A stretch of 39,974 nt of DNA from an uncultured beta proteobacterium (GCA_903954045.1 CAJBMJ010000547.1:1-39974); one strand, 5' to 3'; positions 20,108-36,926 are shown, numbered from the stretch's first letter. The notes: generated from the letters alone by a model not told the origin. Program-made: numbers and translations.

Positions 20108-20128
20108 GCAGCTACAAAAAACATAGTA
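20072..20128 (-). repeat. Dispersed palindromic repeat, copy C, overlapping the leuD 3' end
   Basis: Reverse complement ATGTTTTTTGTAGCTGCTTACGCTTGCATACTGTGGGCTAGCCAGGGTTTTTG has the family layout (GTAGCTGCTTnCGC...GGGCTAG). Confidence 0.55.
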
Positions 20129-20141
20129 ATTCAAGGATCCC

Positions 20142-21212
20142 ATGAAAATTGCAGTGCTGCCGGGTGACGGCATCGGAACCGAAATTGTGGCCGAGGCCGT
20201 CAAGGTCTTGAAGGTATTGGAACTTCCACTGGAGATGGAAAATGCTCTGGTAGGTGGTGCAGCCTATGAAGCGCACGGCCATCCATTGCCAGAGACAACG
20301 CTCAAGTTGGCCAAAGAGTCTGATGCCATTTTGTTTGGTGCCGTGGGAGACTGGAAATACGACAAGCTCGACCGCCCGTTACGCCCGGAGCAAGCCATTC
20401 TGGGCCTGCGCAAAAACTTGGGGCTCTTTGCCAACTTCCGCCCCGCCATTTGCTACGAACAACTAGTCGGAGCATCCAGCCTCAAGCCCGAACTGATTGC
20501 CGGATTGGACATCCTCATCATCCGTGAACTGACCGGCGACATCTACTTTGGCCAGCCGCGCGGCCGTCGCACGGCTGTTGATGGGCATTTCCCTGGTGCA
20601 GAAGAGGCCTTTGACACTATGCGCTACAGCAAGCCCGAGATCGAGCGCATTGCCCACGTCGCATTCCAGGCCGCACGCAAGCGAAATAAAAAGGTCACCA
20701 GCGTGGACAAGGCCAACGTGCTGGAAACTTTCCAGTTCTGGAAGGATGTGGTCACGGAGGTCCACGCACAGTACCCCGACGTTGAGTTGCAGCACATGTA
20801 CGTGGATAACGCTGCCATGCAACTGGTCAAGGCGCCCAAGGCCTTTGATGTAGTGGTCACCGGTAATATGTTTGGCGACATCCTGTCTGACGAAGCCTCT
20901 ATGCTCACCGGCTCCATTGGCATGCTCCCTTCAGCGAGTTTGAACTCCAGCAACCAGGGTTTGTACGAACCCAGTCATGGAAGTGCACCGGACATTGCAG
21001 GCAAAGGCATCGCCAATCCGCTGGCCACTATTTTGTCGGCCGCCATGATGCTGCGTTTCAGTTTGAACCAGGAAGCCGCTGCGCTGCGTATTGAAACGGC
21101 TGTTCAAAAAGTGCTGCAGCAAGGTTTGCGTACTGCGGACATCTTCAGCGAAGGCACCACCAAAGTCAGCACCGTTCAAATGGGTGACGCTGTCGTCAAG
21201 GCCCTGGGCTGA
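20142..21212 (+). CDS. leuB: 3-isopropylmalate dehydrogenase
   Basis: [27 protein letters not shown]...[14 protein letters not shown]...[27 protein letters not shown]. Confidence 0.97.
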   Translation: MKIAVLPGDGIGTEIVAEAVKVLKVLELPLEMENALVGGAAYEAHGHPLPETTLKLAKESDAILFGAVGDWKYDKLDRPLRPEQAILGLRKNLGLFANFRPAICYEQLVGASSLKPELIAGLDILIIRELTGDIYFGQPRGRRTAVDGHFPGAEEAFDTMRYSKPEIERIAHVAFQAARKRNKKVTSVDKANVLETFQFWKDVVTEVHAQYPDVELQHMYVDNAAMQLVKAPKAFDVVVTGNMFGDILSDEASMLTGSIGMLPSASLNSSNQGLYEPSHGSAPDIAGKGIANPLATILSAAMMLRFSLNQEAAALRIETAVQKVLQQGLRTADIFSEGTTKVSTVQMGDAVVKALG

Positions 21213-21259
21213 TCATTCATTTGCGGCGGCCTGTAAGCCTTGTTTCAGGCCGCGTCTAC

Positions 21260-21265
21260 TACAAT
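21260..21265 (+). promoter_or_regulatory. Candidate -10 box (TACAAT) placing transcription start at or next to the leader ATG
   Basis: TACAAT 7 nt upstream of ATG 21273; no clear -35 or Shine-Dalgarno. Confidence 0.4.
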
Positions 21266-21272
21266 TAGCGCC

Positions 21273-21374
21273 ATGTTTCGCGCACGCACATTTCTGCTGA
21301 ACGTCGCCATGGTCGCCAAGACCGGCGGTGCCGTGCGCGCAAACACCTCCAAAACCACGACCATTAAAGGCTGA
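21273..21374 (+). CDS. Putative asd leader peptide (33 aa) with Thr/Lys/Ile/Asn-rich C-terminus
   Basis: MFRARTFLLNVAMVAKTGGAVRANTSKTTTIKG; below the ORF-track size cutoff; immediately followed by stem-loops before asd. Confidence 0.55.
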   Translation: MFRARTFLLNVAMVAKTGGAVRANTSKTTTIKG

Positions 21375-21379
21375 TCCAG

Positions 21380-21449
21380 CCCGGTTCGTCGTGCGCCCTC
21401 CCCGGCCAGACGAGCCGGGGGAACAGTCTGGTCACACTGTTTTTATTTT
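21380..21449 (+). promoter_or_regulatory. Putative attenuator-type RNA switch upstream of asd
   Basis: Competing helices: CCCGGTTCGTC(21380-21390)/GACGAGCCGGG(21409-21419); CCCCGGC(21400-21406)/GCCGGGG(21414-21420); GGCCAGAC(21404-21411)/GTCTGGTC(21426-21433); AACAGT(21422-21427)/ACTGTT(21436-21441) followed by TTTATTTT. Confidence 0.5.
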
Positions 21450-21463
21450 GAAAGGGCAATGAA

Positions 21464-22594
21464 ATGAGCAAGTTAGTAGGATTGGTGGGCTGGCGCGGCA
21501 TGGTCGGCTCTGTCTTGATGGACCGCATGCAGGCCGAAGGCGACTTTGGCCTGATCGAACCCCTGTTTTTCTCCACCTCCAATTCCGGAGGCAAAGCCCC
21601 CGCGCAGGCCAAAAACGAAACTACGCTGCAAGACGCCTTCGATATCGAAGCGCTCAAGCGTTGCGACATCATCATCAGCGCCCAGGGTGGCGACTACACC
21701 ACGGAGGTATTCCCCAAGCTGCGCGCTTCTGGCTGGAATGGCCACTGGATTGACGCGGCCTCCACCCTGCGGATGGAGAAAGATGCAGTCATTATTCTGG
21801 ACCCGGTCAACATGCCTGTGATCAAGGACGCCTTGGCAAAAAGTGGAAGAAACTGGGTAGGCGGAAACTGCACAGTCAGTTGCATGCTGATGGGCGTAGG
21901 TGCTCTGTACAAGGCCGGTTTGGTCGAATGGATGAGCACACAAACCTACCAGGCAGCCTCAGGCGGCGGTGCGCAGCACATGCGTGAATTGCTCACCCAA
22001 TATGGCACCCTCAATGCAGAAGTCAAAGCCTTGCTTGACGACCCGAAGAGCGCCATTCTCGAAATCGACCGCAAGGTGATCGCCAAGCAGCGCGCGCTGA
22101 CCAGCGCCGAGACTGCCAACTTCGGCGTTCCCTTGGGCGGCTCACTGATTCCCTGGATCGACAAAGACCTGGGCAACGGTCAGTCCAAGGAAGAGTGGAA
22201 AGGCATGGCAGAAACCAACAAAATTCTGGGTATGGGCGACGGATTTGGCTCAGCCGCTATTCCGGTGGACGGGTTCTGCGTGCGCGTAGGGGCCATGCGC
22301 TGTCACAGCCAGGCGCTGACCTTCAAGCTCAAAAAGGATGTTTCCTGTGCAGACATTGAAGCCATGATTGCCGCCGACAACCAGTGGGTCAAAGTGGTGC
22401 CCAATACCCGTGAAGCCACCATCAAAGACCTGACACCTGTGGCAGTCACTGGCACCATGACAATTCCAGTAGGCCGTATCCGCAAACTCGCCATGGGGCC
22501 TGAGTATGTGGGGGCGTTCACCATCGGCGACCAGTTGCTTTGGGGAGCGGCCGAGCCTTTGCGCCGTATGTTGCGCATCCTGCTGGAGGCCTGA
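21464..22594 (+). CDS. asd: Aspartate-semialdehyde dehydrogenase
   Basis: [43 protein letters not shown]...[16 protein letters not shown]. Confidence 0.97.
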   Translation: MSKLVGLVGWRGMVGSVLMDRMQAEGDFGLIEPLFFSTSNSGGKAPAQAKNETTLQDAFDIEALKRCDIIISAQGGDYTTEVFPKLRASGWNGHWIDAASTLRMEKDAVIILDPVNMPVIKDALAKSGRNWVGGNCTVSCMLMGVGALYKAGLVEWMSTQTYQAASGGGAQHMRELLTQYGTLNAEVKALLDDPKSAILEIDRKVIAKQRALTSAETANFGVPLGGSLIPWIDKDLGNGQSKEEWKGMAETNKILGMGDGFGSAAIPVDGFCVRVGAMRCHSQALTFKLKKDVSCADIEAMIAADNQWVKVVPNTREATIKDLTPVAVTGTMTIPVGRIRKLAMGPEYVGAFTIGDQLLWGAAEPLRRMLRILLEA

Positions 22595-22612
22595 TTCTCC
22601 AGAATTCCTGTT

Positions 22613-22649
22613 CGGCCCGACAAACATCCAGGCTTGTCGGGCCGTTGTC
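22613..22649 (+). terminator. Stem-loop after asd, probable terminator (weak U-tract)
   Basis: 11-bp perfect stem CGGCCCGACAA(22613-22623)/TTGTCGGGCCG(22634-22644), then TTGTC. Confidence 0.6.
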
Positions 22650-22830
22650 ACTGGACAACACTCTAGACGAACAACTGAGCCCCTAAAATGGGCCTTACAA
22701 GTTGAGATGTTTCTTAGCTTGTCACGCTAAGACATTGATGTTAAGGTACTTTTTCAATATTTGGGCTCGGCGTTGGCGCTGCGGTTCTCTCCTGTTTTTG
22801 CCGCTCGCCTGAGCTCCGGAGGCTAATAAA

Positions 22831-25347
22831 TTGATCGTTAAGTCACACCGCTGGCCCAAAACTGCGCTGGCGTTAGCAGTTGCCGCCGTACTGGGACTAT
22901 CGTCCTCGGGAGCCTTCGCGCTTTCTCTGGGGCGCATTACCGTTCTTTCAGCCTTGGGCGAAGGCTTGCGTGCGGAAATCGATGTGCCTGATATCAACAC
23001 CGATGAAGCAGCCACCTTGAAGGCCCAGATCGCAGCGCCGTCAGCTTTTGCTTCGGCGGGCATGGAATTCAACCCTGCCCTGACTGGATTGCAGATCAGC
23101 TTGCAGAGGCGCCCTGATGGACGCAACTACATTCGCGTCAGTGGTGAACGTGCCATCAACGATCCCTTTATCGATTTGATTTTGGAGGCCAGTTGGTCAT
23201 CCGGCCGGATCGTGCGGGATTACACCCTGTTGTTCGACCCACCAGCGCTACGTCAGGCAAGCCCTGCACCGACGCTGGCGCAAACCCCTAGCGCTGCACC
23301 AAGCCCGAGCACTACAACTGGCTCCAGCAGAACCCAAACTACTGCCCCCGAACCTGCCCCCGCCAGAATTGTTCCCAAGGCTGCGCCCTTGCCGCCGAAA
23401 GCTGCGCCACAGACTCAAAGCGTTGCTCCCTCCGACAAGCAGTGGCTTGTCAAGGAAGGAGACACTGCCAGCAAGATCGCCAACCGAAACAAACCCAGCG
23501 GGGTTTCACTCGACCAAATGTTGGTTGCCCTGTTGCGTACCAATCCAGACGCTTTCTCCAGAGAAAACATCAATCGTCTGCGCAGCGGCGTTGTGGTGGA
23601 TATACCGACCCAGGAAGAAGCCCTGGCGACTCCCAGCCAAGAGGCCACTCAAATCGTGATGGCCCACAGCAAAGACTTCAACGAGTTCCGTCGGAGCCTG
23701 GCCGCGAGTGCGCCCAAAGCAGATGTAGCGCCAAGTGACCGCAAAACCAGTGGCAAGGTCGACACCAAGATTGAAGACAAGAAGCCTGCCGCGGCTGCGC
23801 CCGACAAGCTGACTTTGTCCAAAGGCTCTGTTCAGGCGAAGGCCGACGAAGCCCGTATAGCGAAAGAGCGTGCCGACAAAGATGCAGCTGCAAGGGCGGC
23901 CGAAATCGCCAAAAACATTCAGGATCTGAGCAAACTCAGCGCTGCCAGTGCACCCGCAAGTACGCCCAAGACCGTCCCAGCTGACAAGCCATCACCAGCC
24001 GCCTCAGCGCCCGTCAACGCGGCCTCTGACATGGCCGTGACAGCACCGGCAATGCCAGCGGCATCTGCACCAGAAGCTGCTGCCTCTGTGCCACAGCCTG
24101 CCGCTTCAGCAGCGGAAAAGCCAAAGCTACCAGCATCAGCCCCCCCGGCCCCTATGCCGGAGCCTCCTGGTTTGCTCGATGAGCTGCTGGGTGATCCCAT
24201 GGTGCCTCTCGCCGCAGGCGGTCTGGTTGCCTTGCTCGGAGGATTCGCTTTTTACCGCGTTCGCCAGCGCAAGAAGAAAGAGAACCATGACGACAGTTCC
24301 TTCCTTGACAGCAAGCTGCAGCCAGAATCCTTCTTTGACGCAAGCGGGGGGCAGCACGTCGATACGGCCAATGCAGGCACCGGCAACCCCTCCTCCATGG
24401 TGTATTCCACCAGCCAGCTCGAAGGTGCCGATGATGTGGATCCGGTTGCTGAGGCTGATGTGTACCTGGCATACGGACGCGATGCGCAAGCCGAGGAAAT
24501 TCTCAAAACAGCGGCAAAAACAAACCCTGACCGTCTGGCCATTCATACCAAATTACTGGAAATTTTTGCCAAACGACGCGATACCGCCAATTTCCAGACA
24601 ACGGCACAGCATGCCTTCACACTCACCGGTGTCGACACGCCCGAATGGCAGCGCATTTGCGAGTTGGGCTTGAGTATTGATCCCGAGAATCCCCTGTACC
24701 AGCCTGGTGGTGCCACCGCCAGCGCTTTTGCCACATTGGCACGCATGTCAGAGCCGGAACCTGGAGCCTTCAATGCCACGGTGGTGCAAGCGACCGACGC
24801 ACACCTGAAAACAGGTGGCACGGATGTCGATCTGGACCTGGACTTTTCTGCAGAACAAAAGGCCGCGGAGCCAGCTGAGCCGAAACCTGCCGAACCTGCA
24901 CCAGACCAGACCACCAAACTCGATGCCGTGGCAGCGGATTCGCCAATGGACCTGGACTTTGATATTTCCGCGCCTGCAGAACTCACTGCCACTCCTGAAC
25001 TTCCTGACATCTCCCTATCGCTGGACGAACCGGGTCCGGCACCTACAACTAAAGCAGAGGCCCCCAAGCCAGCTCCCGCTCCAGTGGAAGATGCCCACAT
25101 GCTGGAATTCGACATGGACTCCCTCTCTCTGGACCTGGAGCCACCCGCGGCCAAACCCGTGGAAACCGCTACAGAGGCGCCTGATTCAGGAACCGAAGAT
25201 CCCCTGGAAACCAAATTGGCACTGGCCGAGGAATTTGTGTCCATCGGGGACGAAGATGGCGCACGCGCCCTGATCGAGGAGGTCATCTCCGAAGCCACTG
25301 GTGCAATGAAAGCCAAAGCGCAAAGCGCGCTGGCCAATTTAAGCTGA
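22831..25347 (+). CDS. fimV: FimV/HubP-like polar peptidoglycan-binding protein
   Basis: ALSLGRITVLSALGEGLRAEIDVPDIN N-domain; LysM-like WLVKEGDTASKIANRNKPSGVSLDQMLVALLRTNPDAF; Ala/Pro-rich region; TM PMVPLAAGGLVALLGGFAFYRVRQRKKK; C-terminal ETKLALAEEFVSIGDEDGARALIEEVISEA. TTG start with GGAGG 8 nt upstream. Confidence 0.93.
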   Translation: MIVKSHRWPKTALALAVAAVLGLSSSGAFALSLGRITVLSALGEGLRAEIDVPDINTDEAATLKAQIAAPSAFASAGMEFNPALTGLQISLQRRPDGRNYIRVSGERAINDPFIDLILEASWSSGRIVRDYTLLFDPPALRQASPAPTLAQTPSAAPSPSTTTGSSRTQTTAPEPAPARIVPKAAPLPPKAAPQTQSVAPSDKQWLVKEGDTASKIANRNKPSGVSLDQMLVALLRTNPDAFSRENINRLRSGVVVDIPTQEEALATPSQEATQIVMAHSKDFNEFRRSLAASAPKADVAPSDRKTSGKVDTKIEDKKPAAAAPDKLTLSKGSVQAKADEARIAKERADKDAAARAAEIAKNIQDLSKLSAASAPASTPKTVPADKPSPAASAPVNAASDMAVTAPAMPAASAPEAAASVPQPAASAAEKPKLPASAPPAPMPEPPGLLDELLGDPMVPLAAGGLVALLGGFAFYRVRQRKKKENHDDSSFLDSKLQPESFFDASGGQHVDTANAGTGNPSSMVYSTSQLEGADDVDPVAEADVYLAYGRDAQAEEILKTAAKTNPDRLAIHTKLLEIFAKRRDTANFQTTAQHAFTLTGVDTPEWQRICELGLSIDPENPLYQPGGATASAFATLARMSEPEPGAFNATVVQATDAHLKTGGTDVDLDLDFSAEQKAAEPAEPKPAEPAPDQTTKLDAVAADSPMDLDFDISAPAELTATPELPDISLSLDEPGPAPTTKAEAPKPAPAPVEDAHMLEFDMDSLSLDLEPPAAKPVETATEAPDSGTEDPLETKLALAEEFVSIGDEDGARALIEEVISEATGAMKAKAQSALANLS

Positions 25348-25393
25348 TACGGCCCGGAAAGCGCTGCACTGTGAGTTCAGGGCGATAGCCACC

Positions 25394-26176
25394 ATGAGAG
25401 TGGCGCTGGGAATCAGCTACAACGGACAGGCTTACCAGGGTTGGCAAAGCCAGTCCTCAGGACAAACCATTCAGGACCAGCTGGAGAAAGCGCTCGGCAA
25501 GTTTGCGGCCCAGCGCGTTTCCACCATTTGCGCCGGGCGCACCGATTCCGGGGTGCACGGCATCATGCAGGTAGTGCACTTTGACACCCTGTTGCAGCGT
25601 GACACCTACTCCTGGGTGCGCGGCACCAATGCCAACCTTCCCCGCGACATTGCTGTGCAATGGGCTGTGGAAACGCCAGACACTTTCCATTGCCGTGCCA
25701 GCGCCCAGTCCAGGCGCTATGCCTATGTGCTTTACGAATCCCAAATCCGCCCCAGCGTAGACCAAGGGCGCGTTGGGTGGACCTTTCATTCGCTCGATTT
25801 GGCCGCTATGCGCGAAGCCGCAGATATGCTGCTGGGAGAGCACGACTTCACCTCCTTTCGGGCCTCGCAATGCCAGGCCCTGAGCCCCGTCAAGAACATA
25901 CTGGAAATAGCCTTCAGCAAGCGCGGTTCCTACTGGCGTATCGAGTTTGAAGCCAATGCCTTTCTGCACCACATGATTCGCAACATCATGGGCTGCCTGG
26001 TGGAGATCGGCAAAGGTCGCAAGCCCGTCCAATGGATGGCCGAAGTGCTGGCCGCCCGGGACCGCCGCGTTGCTGCCCCCACCTTTTCGCCCGATGGCTT
26101 GTATTTTTTGGGCCCGCGCTACGACGCCAAGTGGGGCATCCCCGACCGTGCGCCTGCGTATGATGGCCTTCCATGA
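25394..26176 (+). CDS. truA: tRNA pseudouridine(38-40) synthase
   Basis: MRVALGISYNGQAYQGWQSQSSGQTIQDQLEKAL...CAGRTDSGVHGIMQVVHFDT. Confidence 0.96.
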   Translation: MRVALGISYNGQAYQGWQSQSSGQTIQDQLEKALGKFAAQRVSTICAGRTDSGVHGIMQVVHFDTLLQRDTYSWVRGTNANLPRDIAVQWAVETPDTFHCRASAQSRRYAYVLYESQIRPSVDQGRVGWTFHSLDLAAMREAADMLLGEHDFTSFRASQCQALSPVKNILEIAFSKRGSYWRIEFEANAFLHHMIRNIMGCLVEIGKGRKPVQWMAEVLAARDRRVAAPTFSPDGLYFLGPRYDAKWGIPDRAPAYDGLP

Positions 26177-26928
26177 AGACACGAATCAAAATTTGCGGCC
26201 TGACGCGGGAGCAGGACGTTGACTCGGCGGTAGACGCCGGGGCCGATGCCATCGGCTTTGTGCTCTACAGCAAGAGTCCGCGCTACGTCACGCCAGAACG
26301 CGCTGCCATGCTGGCACGCCGACTGCCATCTTTCGTCACACCGGTGTTACTGTTCGTGAATGCCACACCGGCCTTGGTGCGGCGGGCTTGTGAGCTTCTG
26401 CCCAATGCGACGCTGCAGTTCCATGGAGATGAAACGCCCCAGCTTTGCCTGGCACTGGCCAAGGCTTCAAGTGAACGTCCCAACCCTCGTCCCTACCTGC
26501 GCGCCGCCCGAATTCCGCTCGGTGCAGAGGCCGAACGCTTCGACCTCGTAAAATACGCTGAAAATTACTCGAGTGCCCAAGCCATCCTGTTAGACGCCCA
26601 TGTGGACGGCTTCGGTGGTGGGGGGCAAACCTTCAATTGGTCACTTCTTCCTCCAAACGTCAACGCTCACCTCGTCTTGAGTGGTGGACTCACCAGTGCA
26701 AACGTGGCCGATGGCATCGCCTCGGTACGGCCGCGTTCTAAATCGCTGGCTGTCGATGTGAGCTCGGGCGTGGAAGCGCTGGATGCTCAGGGTCTTCCGG
26801 GCAAAGGGATCAAGGACCCGGAGAGAATCTTGCAATTTGTGGTGGCAGTTCGGGCTGCCGATGCACTTTTGGACTCCCCACTCTCACCCCCCGCCCTCTT
26901 TCGCCCCGCTGGGCGAGCGAGGGAGTAA
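26173..26928 (+). CDS. trpF: Phosphoribosylanthranilate isomerase
   Basis: [48 protein letters not shown] overlap with truA. Confidence 0.95.
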   Translation: MKTRIKICGLTREQDVDSAVDAGADAIGFVLYSKSPRYVTPERAAMLARRLPSFVTPVLLFVNATPALVRRACELLPNATLQFHGDETPQLCLALAKASSERPNPRPYLRAARIPLGAEAERFDLVKYAENYSSAQAILLDAHVDGFGGGGQTFNWSLLPPNVNAHLVLSGGLTSANVADGIASVRPRSKSLAVDVSSGVEALDAQGLPGKGIKDPERILQFVVAVRAADALLDSPLSPPALFRPAGRARE

Positions 26929-26996
26929 TAACTGCCGATTTTGTTACTCCGCTTCGGCCACGCATTTACTGGTCAAAGCCCTACTACTTATTTTTT

Positions 26997-28295
26997 ATGT
27001 ACGAATACCAACAACCCGACACCAAAGGTCACTTTGGCAAATATGGGGGCAGCTTTGTCTCCGAGACGCTGACACACGCCATCAATGAGCTCAAAGATGC
27101 CTATGCCAAATACCAGCATGATCCAGAATTTCTAAAGGAATTCCAATCCGAACTGGCCCACTTTGTCGGCCGCCCTTCCCCCGTCTACCACGCGGCCCGC
27201 ATGAGCCGCGAGATGGGTGGCGCACAAATTTTTTTGAAGCGCGAAGACCTGAACCACACCGGTGCCCACAAGGTGAACAACACGATCGGTCAGGCTATGC
27301 TCGCCAAGCGCATGGGCAAGCCCCGCGTGATTGCTGAGACCGGTGCCGGCCAGCACGGCGTGGCCACCGCCACCATCTGCGCCCGCTACGGGCTGGAATG
27401 TGTGGTCTACATGGGCAGCGAAGACGTCAAACGCCAAAGCCCCAACGTCTACCGCATGAAGCTGCTGGGTGCCACCGTAGTGCCGGTGGAAAGCGGCAGC
27501 AAGACGCTCAAGGATGCGCTGAACGAGGCCATGCGCGACTGGGTCGCCAACGTGGACAACACTTTCTACATCATCGGCACCGTGGCAGGCCCCCACCCCT
27601 ACCCCATGATGGTGCGCGATTTCCAAAGCGTGATCGGCAACGAGTGCCTGGTGCAAATGCCAGAGATGCTTGCCGATGCTGGTTGTCAAACCGAGCAACC
27701 CGATGTGGTCATGGCCTGCGTGGGCGGCGGTAGCAATGCTATGGGCATCTTTTACCCCTATATTCAACATGAAAAAACCCGCCTTATCGGCGTGGAAGCT
27801 GCCGGTGAAGGCCTGGAGAGTGGCAAGCACTCCGCCTCCATCCAGAAGGGCAGTCCCGGCGTGCTGCACGGCAATCGCACCTATGTGCTGCAGGACGACA
27901 ATGGCCAGGTGACCGAGACACACAGCGTCAGTGCCGGTCTGGACTACCCCGGCGTGGGCCCAGAGCATGCCTTTCTCTCTGACATCGGCCGGGCTGAATA
28001 CGTGGGCATTACCGACAAGGAAGCGCTGGAAGCATTTCACTACCTCTGCCGAACCGAAGGCATCATCCCGGCGCTGGAATCCAGCCATGCGGTGGCCTAC
28101 GCCATGAAGCTGGCCAAAACCATGCGGCCTGACCAGAGCATTCTCGTGAATCTCTCAGGCCGTGGTGACAAGGACATTGGCACGGTGGCCGATTTGAGCA
28201 ACGCCGACTTCTACTGCCGCCCCAGCTGCAAGGGCCAGTCCGTCAAGGGTGGTGAGCAGACCGTGCAATTGGTGAAAAATGGAGGTGGCGTATGA
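26997..28295 (+). CDS. trpB: Tryptophan synthase beta chain
   Basis: [26 protein letters not shown]...[29 protein letters not shown]. Confidence 0.98.
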   Translation: MYEYQQPDTKGHFGKYGGSFVSETLTHAINELKDAYAKYQHDPEFLKEFQSELAHFVGRPSPVYHAARMSREMGGAQIFLKREDLNHTGAHKVNNTIGQAMLAKRMGKPRVIAETGAGQHGVATATICARYGLECVVYMGSEDVKRQSPNVYRMKLLGATVVPVESGSKTLKDALNEAMRDWVANVDNTFYIIGTVAGPHPYPMMVRDFQSVIGNECLVQMPEMLADAGCQTEQPDVVMACVGGGSNAMGIFYPYIQHEKTRLIGVEAAGEGLESGKHSASIQKGSPGVLHGNRTYVLQDDNGQVTETHSVSAGLDYPGVGPEHAFLSDIGRAEYVGITDKEALEAFHYLCRTEGIIPALESSHAVAYAMKLAKTMRPDQSILVNLSGRGDKDIGTVADLSNADFYCRPSCKGQSVKGGEQTVQLVKNGGGV

Positions 28296-29173
28296 CCATC
28301 GTTCTCAAGGGCATTGCGCCCGTGGCTTCCAAGCCCCAGCCCTCACGCATTACCAGCAAGTTCAATACGCTCAAGGCCCAAGGCCGCAAGGCGCTGATTC
28401 CATTTGTCACGGCGGGCTATCCCTTTGCGGACATCACACCCGAGCTCATGCAGGCCATGGTCGCGGGCGGTGCGGATGTGATCGAGCTTGGGGTACCGTT
28501 TTCAGACCCCAGTGCCGATGGCCCGGTCATTCAAAAGGCCGGCGACAAGGCACTGGCTTTTGGCATCGGTCTGGTGCAGGTGCTGGCCATGGTGGCGGAA
28601 TTCCGCAAGACCGATTCCACCACCCCTGTGGTGCTGATGGGCTATGCCAACCCGGTAGAGCGTTACGACCAGAAACACGCCAAAACTGGCGCCAACGCCG
28701 CTACTGGCAGCCCTTTTGTCGTTGACGCTGCTGCGGCCGGCGTGGACGGCGTGCTGATCGTGGACTACCCGCCCGAAGAGTGCGAGGAATTTGCAGCCGA
28801 CCTGCGGGCCCACGGCATGGACCTGATCTTTTTGCTGGCCCCTACCAGCACCGATGATCGTATGCAGCAGGTGGCCAAGGTGGCCAGCGGCTATGTGTAT
28901 TACGTATCGCTCAAGGGCGTCACCGGCTCTGGCGCGCTGGATACCAATGCGGTAGAAGCCATGTTGCCGCGCATCCGCCAGCACATCCACATCCCCGTGG
29001 GCGTGGGCTTTGGCATACGTGATGCGGCGACCGCCAAAACCATCTCCAAAGTGGCGGATGCCGTGGTGATCGGCAGCAAAATCATTCAGCTGCTCGAAGA
29101 CCAAGCGCGCGACAAGGTGGCCGAAACCGCGCAGAATTTCCTGCAAGAAATACGGACTGCGCTGGACTTTTGA
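28292..29173 (+). CDS. trpA: Tryptophan synthase alpha chain
   Basis: [67 protein letters not shown] overlap with trpB. Confidence 0.97.
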   Translation: MTIVLKGIAPVASKPQPSRITSKFNTLKAQGRKALIPFVTAGYPFADITPELMQAMVAGGADVIELGVPFSDPSADGPVIQKAGDKALAFGIGLVQVLAMVAEFRKTDSTTPVVLMGYANPVERYDQKHAKTGANAATGSPFVVDAAAAGVDGVLIVDYPPEECEEFAADLRAHGMDLIFLLAPTSTDDRMQQVAKVASGYVYYVSLKGVTGSGALDTNAVEAMLPRIRQHIHIPVGVGFGIRDAATAKTISKVADAVVIGSKIIQLLEDQARDKVAETAQNFLQEIRTALDF

Positions 29174-29180
29174 GTGCCAA

Positions 29181-29230
29181 GTTTGGCTGTAGCGCACATC
29201 CATACTGCCTGAGCAGCTATCAATTTGAAA
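29181..29230 (-). repeat. Dispersed palindromic repeat, copy D, trpA-SDR intergenic
   Basis: Reverse complement TTTCAAATTGATAGCTGCTCAGGCAGTATGGATGTGCGCTACAGCCAAAC; shares AATTGATAGCT and GCGCTACAGCC-type ends with the other copies. Confidence 0.7.
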
Positions 29231-29237
29231 GCAAACG

Positions 29238-30260
29238 ATGACTCAAAAAACCATTCTTGTCACTGGCATTTCGGGATTCATCGCCAAACACTGTGCTGTG
29301 GACTTGCTAAGGCAAGGCTACCGCGTTCGCGGAACGGTGCGCAGCCTTCAGAAAGCCGAAGAGGTCAAAGTCACATTAGCAAAGCACTGTGACATCAGCC
29401 CCTTGGAGTTTGTTCAGGCCGACTTGTTGTCGGATGCAGGCTGGGATGCCGCCATGCAAGGCGTGCACGGCGTGCTGCACCTTGCGTCACCCTTCATCCT
29501 GAATGAGCCCAAAGACCCCAACGAACTCATTCGCCCGGCGGTTGAAGGCACTTTGCGCGTGCTGCAAGCGGCCGTGGCGGCCAAAGTACAGCGCTTTGTG
29601 CAAACCTCGTCAATGGCTGCCATTGCCTACGGCCACCCCAAAACCCGCACGAACCCCTTCACCGAAGACGACTGGACGATTCAGGACGGCCCTGGCGTGA
29701 CCAGCTACACCCGTTCCAAAACACTCTCCGAGCGGGCTGCCCGAGACTTTATGGCCCAGCACCGGCCTGATATGCATTACGCCAGCATTAATCCGGGTTT
29801 GGTCTTGGGTCCGCTCCTGGACCGCGATATGGGTGGCTCGGCAGAAGTGATTCAGATGTTTTTGCGGGGTAAGTACCCAGGCTGCCCCAAGCTGTCGTTT
29901 GGGGTGGTGGATGTGCGAGACGTAGCCGTCATGCATCGCCTGGCCCTGGAGACCAGTGAACCCAGCGGCGGGCGCTACATGGGCGTCTCCGAATCGGCCT
30001 GGTTTATGGACATGATGCGCCCCATCAAAGCCCAATTGGGCGCACAAGCCAAAAAGGTGCCGAGTTTTGAATTGCCTAACTTCATGATCCGGCTGGTCGC
30101 ATTGTTTGACCCGGCCGCGCGCGGCATCGTGCCCGATCTGGGCCTGGAACTTCGCATTGACAACAGCCGCACGCGCAAAGCGCTGGGCATGGAATTTATT
30201 GGCGTAGAAGAATCGGCTCCCGCCATGGCGAAAAGCCTGGTGGACTTGGATTTGGTCTGA
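29238..30260 (+). CDS. NAD(P)-dependent SDR, dihydroflavonol-4-reductase/epimerase-like
   Basis: ILVTGISGFIAKHCAVDLLRQGYRVRGTVRSLQKAEEV...VLHLASPF...VTSYTRSKTLSERAARDF. Confidence 0.92.
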   Translation: MTQKTILVTGISGFIAKHCAVDLLRQGYRVRGTVRSLQKAEEVKVTLAKHCDISPLEFVQADLLSDAGWDAAMQGVHGVLHLASPFILNEPKDPNELIRPAVEGTLRVLQAAVAAKVQRFVQTSSMAAIAYGHPKTRTNPFTEDDWTIQDGPGVTSYTRSKTLSERAARDFMAQHRPDMHYASINPGLVLGPLLDRDMGGSAEVIQMFLRGKYPGCPKLSFGVVDVRDVAVMHRLALETSEPSGGRYMGVSESAWFMDMMRPIKAQLGAQAKKVPSFELPNFMIRLVALFDPAARGIVPDLGLELRIDNSRTRKALGMEFIGVEESAPAMAKSLVDLDLV

Positions 30261-30326
30261 GCGGCCGTGGGCAGGACCATGCATCCTCGTTCCACCCGTA
30301 AACCGCTAACAACTTAGGAAAACGCC

Positions 30327-36922
<6,596 letters not shown>

Positions 36923-36926
<4 letters not shown>

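Noticed and set aside
23900-25200. Ala/Pro-rich and acidic repeats in fimV
   Set aside because: Normal low-complexity regions of FimV/HubP proteins.
27132-28088. 318-aa antisense ORF in trpB
   Set aside because: Shadow of trpB codon bias; His/Val/Gly-rich with no family resemblance.
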